From: Micromonospora sp. NBC_00421
Lineage (GTDB): Bacteria > Actinomycetota > Actinomycetes > Mycobacteriales > Micromonosporaceae
NCBI RefSeq assembly: GCF_036017915.1
Contig: NZ_CP107929.1
Coordinates: forward strand, 4,468,001-4,532,000
Direction: 5' to 3'
DNA length: 64,000 nt
Shown here: one piece after another, positions 58,002-64,000 of the stretch
How the letters are laid out: every line of letters begins with the position of its first letter
Numbering within the stretch: position 1 is the stretch's first letter
Position numbers and translations under genes: made by a program
The notes under the pieces: generated by a model
Database searches by the model: none
Told to the model about the DNA's origin: nothing
What the model saw: the letters and a program-made list of their open reading frames with translations, nothing else

Positions 58002-58165
58002 CGCTGCCACCACCCGGCAATGCCGGCGGCCATCAGCACCAGGACCACGGCGGCGATCACCCAGCCGGGCCAGCGGGACGGGACGGGCGCCCGGGGCGGT
58101 CGGGGGATCTGGTCGCCGTCGGGGCAGCGCCCACCGGGCCAGGTGTGCCGGTGCGGGTCGGTCAT
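57998..58165 (-). CDS. Minus-strand small membrane protein (55 aa)
   Basis: ATG 58165. It is basic and Pro-rich at the start (HRHTWPGGRCPDGDQIPRPP) with a C-terminal membrane helix (WPGWVIAAVVLVLMAAGIAG). Overlap with the next gene's start supports a two-gene operon. Function unknown. Confidence 0.5.
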   Translation of the reverse strand: MTDPHRHTWPGGRCPDGDQIPRPPRAPVPSRWPGWVIAAVVLVLMAAGIAGWWQR

Positions 58166-58279
58166 GGTGCCTCCAGCCGGTGGTGCGGCGAGGTGCCGGG
58201 CCGAGGTGGCACGGGGGTCCACCCGGCCCGGCTGGGGGCCAACCCGGCGCCAACCAGGGACGGCCCACCGGTCAACCTA

Positions 58280-58294
58280 GGTCACTGTGTGACC
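58280..58294. promoter_or_regulatory. GGTCACTGTGTGACC palindrome upstream of the first GntR gene
   Basis: Perfect 6-bp half-sites with a 3-base centre, 86 bases before the GntR start and 115 bases before the divergent minus genes. A candidate operator for GntR autoregulation. Confidence 0.5.
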
Positions 58295-58379
58295 ACTACG
58301 CAATGACAGACCGAGGTTACCGGCGCGTCGTGGTCTACTGGCCAGGCCAACCAGGGACCGGACCATCCGGAGATCCACC

Positions 58380-58598
58380 ATGCCCATCCCCATGTCCTCA
58401 CGACAGATCGCCGACGACCTGACCGCCCGCATCCGCACCGGCGAGTACCCGCCAGGTGCCAAGCTGCCCGCGCTGCGGGAGCTGGCCGACCTGTACTCAG
58501 TCAGCGTGTCCACCATCCAGCGGGCGCTGGAGCTGACCCGAGACCGGGGGCTGACGGTGGGCCGGGCCGGCGCCGGGGTGTACGTGGCCGACGAGTAG
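58380..58598 (+). CDS. GntR-type winged-helix regulator, domain-only (72 aa)
   Basis: ATG 58380 (or 58392). The whole protein is one GntR HTH: RQIADDLTARIRTGEYPPGA, KLPALRELADLYSVSVSTIQ, RALELTRDRGLTVGRAGAGV. There is no effector domain, as in small KorSA-like plasmid regulators. It may control the FtsK/Spd operon, as KorSA and KorA do in Streptomyces elements. Confidence 0.8.
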   Translation: MPIPMSSRQIADDLTARIRTGEYPPGAKLPALRELADLYSVSVSTIQRALELTRDRGLTVGRAGAGVYVADE

Positions 58599-58607
58599 AG
58601 CGCCGCG

Positions 58608-58621
58608 AACGTTCGAACGTT
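58608..58621. promoter_or_regulatory. AACGTTCGAACGTT palindrome before the second GntR gene
   Basis: A perfect 14-bp palindrome, with a further GCGAACGTC half-site at 58629-58637. TAGCGT at 58652-58657 is a plausible -10, which would make the GTG at 58665 leaderless. Likely GntR operator. Confidence 0.6.
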
Positions 58622-58664
58622 GCGCGGGGCGAACGTCCACCTGGCCGCTCCTAGCGTCCGCCCT

Positions 58665-59069
58665 GTGATCAGCCCGCACACCCGGGTGCCCGTCGCCCAC
58701 CAGCTCGCCGCAGTGCTGCGCACCGGCATCCTGGACGGCACCTACCCTGCGGGTGGGCTGCTGCCCAGCGAGACGCGCCTGAGTCAGGAGCACGGGGTGG
58801 GCCGGGGCACGGTGCGACGGGCCGTCGCCGAGCTGCGCGCTGAGGGCCTGGTCGACGCGGCGTCGGGTCGGGGCACACGCGTGCGGGAGGTGGCCGAGCG
58901 GGAGATCGTCTCGGTGCCCCGGGGCGCACTGGTCAGCGCGCGGATGCCGACCCCGGCTGAGCGCGAAGAGCTGGACATCCCGGAGGGCGTGCCGGTGCTG
59001 ATGGTCACGATGGGCGGCCGGCTGCGCGGGGTGTACCCGTCGGACCGGGTGACGCTGCGACCCCGGTAG
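58665..59069 (+). CDS. GntR-family regulator with short effector domain (134 aa)
   Basis: GTG 58665, with no ribosome site and a -10 box 7 bases before, so probably leaderless. The GntR HTH fills residues 8-75 (VAHQLAAVLRTGILDGTYPA, LLPSETRLSQEHGVGRGTVR, RAVAELRAEGLVDAASGRGT). The remaining 60 residues (PTPAEREELDIPEGVPVLMV) look like a cut-down UTRA-type pocket. It is the second of two adjacent GntR genes at the right end. Confidence 0.82.
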   Translation: MISPHTRVPVAHQLAAVLRTGILDGTYPAGGLLPSETRLSQEHGVGRGTVRRAVAELRAEGLVDAASGRGTRVREVAEREIVSVPRGALVSARMPTPAEREELDIPEGVPVLMVTMGGRLRGVYPSDRVTLRPR

Positions 59070-59457
59070 CGCTCCCATGGTTGGCGATCATGGCGCGGCT
59101 GTCCGACCCGTCCGGCTGGTCACGATGTGCGTATCGTGTCGTCGCGGATCTGACACCTAAGCGCCCGCCATGCGGTGATACGTCCGGAACGCCATAGGTA
59201 ATTGCCTATGCGCAACTACGGGCCGGTTGTCGTCCCCACACGCCCCGTGCATAGCCGCTGGTCGCTGACCCGCCAAACAGCGGATACGTCCCACGCGTGG
59301 GCGACCCATCTCGTACAGTGGTTCGATCCCCGGCCGGTCGACCTGCATCAATCCCGTTACGCAGTCCCGACCACCGGACCAGCACCAGCCACCTGCCCAC
59401 CGGCCGGACCGCACCCGACCTTCGATCCCTCCCCCGTCTCACCGATCGGAGATGCTC
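59070..59457. other. Gene-poor right-end segment with palindromes
   Basis: No convincing gene. It holds an inverted repeat CATAGG...CCTATG (59193-59210), a perfect palindrome CCCACGCGTGGG (59290-59301), and a GATACGTCC repeat (59176 and 59283). A long frame from 59202 passes through but has low-complexity, shadow-like sequence. It may be promoter and operator DNA for the next gene or part of attP. Confidence 0.5.
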
Positions 59458-59802
59458 ATGCACCGCCTCGGCGCCACCGCCGCTATCACCACCGCCCTGT
59501 TACTGCTCGCCGGCATCGTCGCCTACGCCGTCACCACCACCGACCCGGTCCTGCCGGAGCTGATCGCCGCCGCGACCACCGACCTGGTGCTCTGGATGAT
59601 CGCCGGCAACCTGATCACTGCGCGCCCGAGCGGGCCTGGAGGCGGGGTCGACGCCGCGAGCAACGACGAAGCCCTGCGCGAGGAGGTCGCCCAGCTGGTC
59701 GCGGAGGAGTTGGGGAACCGTCAGTCCGTGCTCTCGCAGGGATACGCGGAGGGGTACGTCGATGGGATCGCCCGCCGGCAGGAGGGGACCGCGCGGAACT
59801 GA
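59458..59802 (+). CDS. Right-end membrane protein (114 aa)
   Basis: ATG 59458 is preferred over ATG 59452 because CGGAG sits 6 bases upstream. Two hydrophobic helices (ATAAITTALLLLAGIVAYAV, ELIAAATTDLVLWMIAGNLI) are followed by an acidic helical domain (NDEALREEVAQLVAEELGNR). It is the last prophage gene before the arm site and attR. Function unknown. Confidence 0.6.
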   Translation: MHRLGATAAITTALLLLAGIVAYAVTTTDPVLPELIAAATTDLVLWMIAGNLITARPSGPGGGVDAASNDEALREEVAQLVAEELGNRQSVLSQGYAEGYVDGIARRQEGTARN

Positions 59803-59803
59803 G

Positions 59804-59823
59804 TTCCCCTACCTCTCCCCTAC
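59804..59823. repeat. Integrase arm-type site, right copy
   Basis: Perfect 20-bp copy of 8247-8266 in the same orientation, 48 bases inside the attR core. In the excised circle this and the left copy flank the core. Confidence 0.65.
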
Positions 59824-59828
59824 AACGA

Positions 59829-59858
59829 CTCAGGCCCCCTCCGATGAGGGGGCCTGAG
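59829..59858 (-). terminator. tRNA-His terminator supplied by the prophage
   Basis: A perfect 13-bp stem (CTCAGGCCCCCTC / GAGGGGGCCTGAG) with a CGAT loop, downstream of the tRNA-His on its strand. It replaces the chromosomal hairpin left at 8077-8106 and is better paired. Confidence 0.75.
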
Positions 59859-59870
59859 CTGCGGTGGAGA

Positions 59871-59905
59871 AGATCCACCAAACGGGTGACTGATGGGAAT
59901 TGAAC
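59871..59905. other. attR core within tRNA-His
   Basis: This 35-bp segment is identical to 8118-8152. It supplies the 3' end of the tRNA, so integration keeps the gene functional. Confidence 0.93.
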
Positions 59906-59958
59906 CCACGACAACCGGGACCACAACCCGGTGCTCTGCCAACTGAGCTACAGCCACC
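59885..59958 (-). tRNA. tRNA-His (anticodon GTG)
   Basis: On the minus strand the acceptor GTGGCTG pairs with CAGTCAC (one G-T), the anticodon loop TTGTGGT has GTG, and the T arm is GTTCAAT. An extra G at -1 is genomically encoded (59958) opposite discriminator C, the special mark of tRNA-His. The last 21 bases come from the prophage. Confidence 0.95.
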
Positions 59959-60057
59959 ATGCCTTCCGCGTCGGTCTCCCGGGCGGGTGCGGACTAATAA
60001 TAGCCACACCCGGCCGGGGCCCGTCCACCGGGTTGCGCCCCCGGCGCGCGGACCGGG

Positions 60058-60648
60058 CTAGAGCTGCGCGGCGATCGCCCTGGCCGTCTCCACGTCCGGG
60101 CCCGGCAGCGGCACGAACAGGGTGCGCCGGTAGTACTCCAACTCCCGGATGCTCTCCCGGACGTCGGCGAGTGCCCGGTGCGCCAGCCCCTTCTGCGGCT
60201 GACCGAAGTACACCCGCGGGTACCAGCGCCGGCACAACTCCTTGATCGACGACACGTCGATCATGCGGTAGTGCAGGTGGGCGTCGAGGCGGGTCATGTC
60301 CCGGGCGATGAAGCCGCGGTCGGTGGCGATCGAGTTGCCGCACAGCGGCGCGGTACGCGGGTCCTTCACGTGGCTGGTGACGTACTCCAGGACCATGTCC
60401 TCGGCCTCGGCGAGGGTCACCGTGGAGCGGCGTACCTCCTCGGTGAGGCCGGACTTGGCGTGCATGGTGCGGACGATCTCCGGCATCGCCTCCAGGGCCG
60501 CCTCGTCGGCGTGGATGACCACGTCCACACCCTCCCCCAACACGTTGAGGTCGGGGTCGGTGACCAACGCGGCGACCTCGATCAGCTTGTCGCTGCCGAG
60601 GTCGAGCCCGGTCATCTCACAGTCGATCCAGACGAGAAGGTCAGCCAC
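60058..60648 (-). CDS. orn: Oligoribonuclease
   Basis: This 196-residue DEDDh 3'-5' exonuclease degrades short RNA oligonucleotides and pGpG. The motifs are [13 protein letters not shown] (D, E), then [14 protein letters not shown] (D), and the His/Asp site [17 protein letters not shown]. Length and order match the family. In actinobacteria orn is essential or nearly so and often lies beside tRNA-His, which explains its position at the prophage border. It starts at ATG 60648. Confidence 0.95.
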   Translation of the reverse strand: MADLLVWIDCEMTGLDLGSDKLIEVAALVTDPDLNVLGEGVDVVIHADEAALEAMPEIVRTMHAKSGLTEEVRRSTVTLAEAEDMVLEYVTSHVKDPRTAPLCGNSIATDRGFIARDMTRLDAHLHYRMIDVSSIKELCRRWYPRVYFGQPQKGLAHRALADVRESIRELEYYRRTLFVPLPGPDVETARAIAAQL

Positions 60649-60721
60649 CGGGACAGACTACGCGCAGCCCAGGTCCCCGCGCCTCGGCACCGTCGCGGGG
60701 TGGGACCGCTAGGGTTTCCCC

Positions 60722-62002
60722 GTGCCCGCCGAATCCGTCGCTTCCACCGTCACCGCCCCGGAGGACCAGCGAAGCCGTACGGTCCGCCGGGTCGTCACGG
60801 TGTTGGCGCTGGCCGCCGTGCTGCCGGCGCTCTACCTGCCGGGCCTGGTGCACGACTTCTTCGACCTGAAGATCTACATGCGGGCGATGGACTGGTGGGC
60901 GTCGGGGCATCCGCTCTACGACTACGTGCAGCCCGACCGGGTGCAGGGTGAGCTCTATTTCACGTACCCACCGTTCAGCGCGCTGCTGCTGCGGCCGTTC
61001 GGGGTGCTGCCGCTGGGCCTGACCATCGTCGTCTTCACCGCGCTGACCTGCGTCGGTGTCGTAGTCACCACCAGGTGGCTGGTGCTGCCGGTGATCGACC
61101 GGCACGGTCTGCACCGGACGTTCGCGCTCACCGTGGCGGTGCTGCTGGTCTTCGCGGTGGAGAGCACCCGGGAGACGATCACCTTCGGTCAGATCAACAT
61201 GCTGCTGGTGGTGCTGATCCTGGCCGACCTGCTCTTCGCCGTACCGCAGGCACGACGCTGGGCCGGGGTGGGCATCGGGCTGGCCACGGCACTCAAGCTC
61301 TTTCCGGGCATCTTCATCGTCTACCTGCTGGTGACCCGGCGGTGGCGGGCGGCAGTGGTGGCAAGTGTCACCGCGGCGGCGGCGACGCTGCTGGCCGCGG
61401 CGGTGGCGCCCCGCGACTCGTGGCGGTTCTGGACCCACGAACTGTGGGCCACCGACCGGGTCGGGCGTACCGACTACACAGGCAACCAGTCGCTGTTCGG
61501 CCTGCTCAGCCGGATCGACGCCCCGGAGGAACCGAACCGGCTGCTCTGGGGAGTCCTGGTCGTCGCCATTCTCGGGTACGGGTTGCACCGGGCGGCCCGG
61601 GCCGCCCGGGCCGGCGACTGGTTGACCGGCCTCACCCTCACCGGGCTGATCGGCGGGCTGGTCAGCCCGATCACCTGGACCCACCACATCTACTGGTTCG
61701 TTCCGGCGGTGGTGGTGCTGGTGGACGCCGCGCTCGACGCGGACCGGAAGACCGAGGCGGGGGCGCGGCGTCGCCGTCGGTTGCTCACCCTGGCCACCGG
61801 CACCGGCCTGGTCATCGTGTACGGGGTGGTCTCGTTCCACGATTGGGGGGTGGCACCCGCCCGGACGGACACCCCCTGGGAGTTCCTGCTCCGCAACGCG
61901 TACGTGCTGCTGGCACTGCTGTTGCTGGTGCTGCTCCCGGTCCGCCGGGAACCACTCCCGACCCACCGGGCGAGCGAAACAAAGGGACAGACGACACCTT
62001 GA
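60722..62002 (+). CDS. GT87-family mannosyltransferase (DUF2029), membrane
   Basis: A 426-residue polytopic membrane protein from GTG 60722. A signature at about 43-80 reads FFDLKIYMRAMDWWASGHPL, YDYVQPDRVQGELYFTYPPF, the acidic loop of GT-C alpha-1,2-mannosyltransferases. Ten or so hydrophobic helices follow, with GQINMLLVVLILADLLF and ITWTHHIYWFVPAVVVLVDA. It uses polyprenyl-phosphomannose to extend lipomannan-like glycans. It is divergent from orn, with about 70 bases between them. Confidence 0.88.
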   Translation: MPAESVASTVTAPEDQRSRTVRRVVTVLALAAVLPALYLPGLVHDFFDLKIYMRAMDWWASGHPLYDYVQPDRVQGELYFTYPPFSALLLRPFGVLPLGLTIVVFTALTCVGVVVTTRWLVLPVIDRHGLHRTFALTVAVLLVFAVESTRETITFGQINMLLVVLILADLLFAVPQARRWAGVGIGLATALKLFPGIFIVYLLVTRRWRAAVVASVTAAAATLLAAAVAPRDSWRFWTHELWATDRVGRTDYTGNQSLFGLLSRIDAPEEPNRLLWGVLVVAILGYGLHRAARAARAGDWLTGLTLTGLIGGLVSPITWTHHIYWFVPAVVVLVDAALDADRKTEAGARRRRRLLTLATGTGLVIVYGVVSFHDWGVAPARTDTPWEFLLRNAYVLLALLLLVLLPVRREPLPTHRASETKGQTTP

Positions 62003-62066
62003 CCGACTTTCCACGCTAATCTGGTATCAGCCGGTCACGGCTCACCGCGCACCGATCCCCCGGTGA

Positions 62067-62101
62067 GACGGCCCTCCGCGTCGGCAGCGCGGAGGGCCGT
62101 C
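62067..62101. terminator. Perfect 14-bp convergent hairpin
   Basis: GACGGCCCTCCGCG and CGCGGAGGGCCGTC flank a 7-base loop between the mannosyltransferase and the YcnI gene, which converge. A second, weaker hairpin (ACCGGCCCG / CGGGCCGGT) lies at 62129-62160. Confidence 0.8.
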
Positions 62102-62174
62102 ACCGCGTCCGGCCACCGGAAAGGCGGTACCGGCCCGCCGGACGGATCCGACGGGCCGGTAGTGGCAGCGCAGG

Positions 62175-62906
62175 TCAGGACTTCGGCGTCGACTCCCGCC
62201 GGGTCCGGGCGAAGGCCAGCCCGCCGAGGGCCAACCCGCCGAGCCCGGCCAGCAGACCGGCGACGCCCAGCACGATCGCCGTCGAACCCGAGTCGTCGTC
62301 ATCGTCGTCGTCCTTCGCCGCCGGCGCGGCGGCCGCCGGAGCCGCCGAAGGAGACCCGGCCGCCGCCGTCAGGGTCAGCACCGGCGCCGGGTTCTCCGGC
62401 TCCTCCGCACCCGGCGTGGGCTCCTCGATCCAGCGCGACACGTTGCCGTCGGAGTAGGTCTGGAGCGTCTTGAGGACCATCTTGTCCACCTGCGGCAGCG
62501 GACCCAACGAGATCGGGAACTCCTGGAACTCGCCCGGCTTGACGCCCCCACCGGCGGCGGCCGTCCAGGTCAGCTTGGACACCGCCTCGGTGAGCTGGCT
62601 GCCGTGCACCTCGATTGGCGGGTCGACCTTGCGCTTCTCCACCGCCACCGTCCACCCCGGCACCGGCATCGTGGAGACCGAACCGACCGGGGCGTTCTCC
62701 GGCAGGTTCACCTCGATCTTCACGGTGGAGGCGGTGTCGCTCTCGTTGGGCACCCGCAGGGCGAACCGGCCGTAGCCACCCTGGGTCGCCTCCTTCGGGT
62801 TGACCGTGACGTGCGCGGCGGCCGGCCCGGCGAAGCCGAGCAGCGTGGCGGCGACGGCGGTGAGAGTGAGCGCGGCGGCGGATGCGGTGCGCCGGAGACG
62901 GATCAT
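62175..62906 (-). CDS. YcnI-family copper-binding secreted protein
   Basis: A 243-residue exported protein. The signal peptide ends AGPAAA, giving mature N-terminus HVTVNP, the His brace that binds copper. The YcnI fold follows (GGYGRFALRVPNESDTASTV, PVPGWTVAVEKRKVDPPIEV, SKLTWTAAAGGGVKPGEFQE, FPISLGPLPQ). A Pro/Ala and poly-Asp linker leads to a C-terminal membrane helix (TAIVLGVAGLLAGLGGLALG) and basic tail. It lies 16 bases downstream of the CopD gene. Confidence 0.93.
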   Translation of the reverse strand: MIRLRRTASAAALTLTAVAATLLGFAGPAAAHVTVNPKEATQGGYGRFALRVPNESDTASTVKIEVNLPENAPVGSVSTMPVPGWTVAVEKRKVDPPIEVHGSQLTEAVSKLTWTAAAGGGVKPGEFQEFPISLGPLPQVDKMVLKTLQTYSDGNVSRWIEEPTPGAEEPENPAPVLTLTAAAGSPSAAPAAAAPAAKDDDDDDDSGSTAIVLGVAGLLAGLGGLALGGLAFARTRRESTPKS

Positions 62907-62922
62907 CTGGGACGGGCCCTTC

Positions 62923-64000
62923 TTACTTGATCGGCACGGTGGCGGTCACCGTGGCCTGGTCGATGTCGGACGTACGGACGGTGAAGCGCAGCTGCCACTC
63001 CCCCGCCGACGGGAAGCTGAACTCCCCTGTCGCGTGGTTGTCGGTGAGCCGCAGCATCGGAATGTCGATCGGTTCCACCCCGGCCGAGGGCAGCGCGGCG
63101 GTGGCCTTCCACTCGACCACCGGCTGCGGCCGGTTGTCAGGCGTGTAGGCGTACAGGTGCATCGAGTTGTTGCCCCGCTCGGCCGGGTCCAGCTCCACCT
63201 GGAGCGAGTAGATCGGGCTGGTCAGCGTGGTCGAGTAGTAGCCGCTCTGCGCGCCCGCCCCACCGTCCACGGCGGTCCGGGCCGGCGGGGTCTGCACCAG
63301 GACCGCGGTGACCCCCAGGATCACCGCGGTGACCGCCAACTCCACCCAGACCGCGCGCCGCACCGGCATCGGCCGGGCCGCCGCGGTCCGTCGCCGCACC
63401 AACTGCCGGGAGTACGCGGCCACCCCCACCACCAGCGCGAACAGCCCGATCTTGGCGAGCAGCAACCGGCCGTACGTGGTGCCGGTGAGGGCCTGGAGGG
63501 TGGCCACCTCGATCAGCCCCTGCACGACACCGGCCAGCAGCAGGGCCGCCACCGCCAGCGCCGCCCAGCGGGACCAGATCGGCAGGATCGCCCCCAGCTC
63601 CCGCTCGTCGGCACGGCGCAGCAGGAACCCGGCAAGCATCACCAGGCCGCCCAGCCAGACCGCCATGCTGCCCAGGTGCACCGCGTCGACGAGCACCGAG
63701 ACCGCCGGTGCCGGGGAGGCCGCCGGGTGCCCGGCCAGCGGCCAGGTGAACAGCCCGGCCACCCCGAGCCCGGTCAGGATGAACCCGTCGGTACGCCCCA
63801 CCGGCCCCCGGGTCAGCGGCCGGAGCAGGAACACCGCGGCCGCCAGCAGGCCCAGCCGGATCAGGTGCGCGGTGCCGTACCCGCTGCCCAGCACCTCGGC
63901 CAGCCCTTCCCCGGTGACGTCGAACAACCCGCCACCGGCGGTGTACGGCACCTGCAACCACACCTCGGCCACGGTCGCGGCGGCGAGCAGCCCGGTGCCG
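62923..64000 (-). CDS. CopD-type copper transport protein, N-terminus beyond window
   Basis: The frame is open at the right edge, so the N-terminal part, possibly a CopC domain, is missing. About 360 residues are visible. Several hydrophobic helices carry VSVLVDAVHLGSMAVWLGGL with the CopD-family His, LAKIGLFALVVGVAAYSRQL, and AVWVELAVTAVILGVTAVLV. A C-terminal YtkA-like beta domain follows (YYSTTLTSPIYSLQVELDPA, LPSAGVEPIDIPMLRLTDNH, GEWQLRFTVRTSDIDQATVT). It probably moves or handles copper with YcnI. Confidence 0.9.
   Translation of the reverse strand, partial: GTGLLAAATVAEVWLQVPYTAGGGLFDVTGEGLAEVLGSGYGTAHLIRLGLLAAAVFLLRPLTRGPVGRTDGFILTGLGVAGLFTWPLAGHPAASPAPAVSVLVDAVHLGSMAVWLGGLVMLAGFLLRRADERELGAILPIWSRWAALAVAALLLAGVVQGLIEVATLQALTGTTYGRLLLAKIGLFALVVGVAAYSRQLVRRRTAAARPMPVRRAVWVELAVTAVILGVTAVLVQTPPARTAVDGGAGAQSGYYSTTLTSPIYSLQVELDPAERGNNSMHLYAYTPDNRPQPVVEWKATAALPSAGVEPIDIPMLRLTDNHATGEFSFPSAGEWQLRFTVRTSDIDQATVTATVPIK

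Larger units (their letters stand above)
8118..59905. mobile_element. Integrated siphovirus-type prophage carrying a plasmid-like transfer module
   Basis: Identical 35-bp repeats bound the element, and the right copy lies in an intact tRNA-His. The unit is about 51.75 kb from repeat to repeat. It contains integrase, a repressor/Cro switch, recombination and replication genes, packaging, capsid, tail and lysis genes, and a right-end FtsK/SpdB/GntR block. Structural genes are all intact by reading frame, so the prophage could be inducible. The terminase, portal, tape-measure and chaperone set fits a long-tailed siphovirus; the host range is unknown. Confidence 0.95.

Noticed and set aside
59310..59350. 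tRNA-like T-loop (GGTTCGATCC) near the right end
   Set aside because: The flanking bases do not form T, D or anticodon stems.
59202..59903. 233-residue plus-strand ORF at the right end
   Set aside because: Runs through palindromes, the membrane-protein gene in another frame, the terminator and the att core; composition is shadow-like.
1..64000. CRISPR array, diversity-generating retroelement or retron
   Set aside because: No regularly spaced direct repeats with unique spacers and no reverse transcriptase motifs (YxDD) in any real gene.

Overview
This is high-GC actinobacterial DNA with G/C-ending codons, many GTG starts and long antisense shadow frames. The host genes point to a Micromonospora-like member of the Micromonosporaceae, which is inference from gene content: tandem lipoprotein L,D-transpeptidases, orn beside tRNA-His, a GT87 mannosyltransferase, and a YcnI/CopD copper cluster. 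About 80% of the window is one integrated temperate siphovirus-type prophage, 8118-59905, inserted in the 3' end of a tRNA-His gene.

1-5.0 kb is a worn accessory patch beside tRNA-Lys(CTT). It holds a partial DUF4041/T5orf172 protein and an IS5-family element with 15/16-bp terminal inverted repeats and a doubly frame-shifted transposase. It also holds a DUF4145 gene cut by that IS, an intact TIGR02391-type gene, and a transposase remnant abutting a truncated NUDIX gene. 5.1-8.0 kb carries two tandem L,D-transpeptidase lipoproteins, each followed by a strong hairpin.

The prophage starts with attL, 10-bp-phased repeats that look like excisionase sites, a 20-bp arm-type repeat, a tyrosine integrase and a repressor. 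A divergent switch region carries TTCAGCA operators and a leaderless Cro-like gene, followed by xis-like and HNH genes. 11-24 kb is a tightly overlapping early operon: PAPS-reductase-like, shortened beta-clamp-like, RecE-like and RecT proteins, an SF3-like helicase ATPase and a RuvC-like resolvase. An eight-copy both-strand repeat array (19451-19858) follows the helicase and is a candidate replication origin. 23.8-25.7 kb adds a serine recombinase, an HTH/GIY-YIG fusion and a phage tRNA with a CAT anticodon.

25.7-49 kb is the packaging, head and tail cluster: HNH, TerS, TerL, portal, MuF, scaffold, decoration, capsid, connectors, tail tube, G/G-T chaperones with a lambda-type GGGAAAG slip site, a 1401-residue tape measure with NlpC/P60 domain, and tail-tip proteins. 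The M15-like endolysin and small membrane proteins follow at 49-51.4 kb.

51.5-59.8 kb does not look like ordinary phage cargo. It has a minus-strand lipoprotein, two promoters each covered by a pair of 16-bp operators exactly 34 bp apart, a DUF2637/SpdB-like membrane protein, an FtsK/SpoIIIE-type translocase, a second repeat array, and two GntR regulators with palindromes. This is the gene set of actinomycete conjugative plasmids and AICEs. The whole is best read as a phage carrying, or fused to, a conjugation-type DNA-transfer module. The right end has the second arm-type repeat, a terminator, attR and the restored tRNA-His(GTG). Host genes follow to the window end, where a CopD-type gene is cut.
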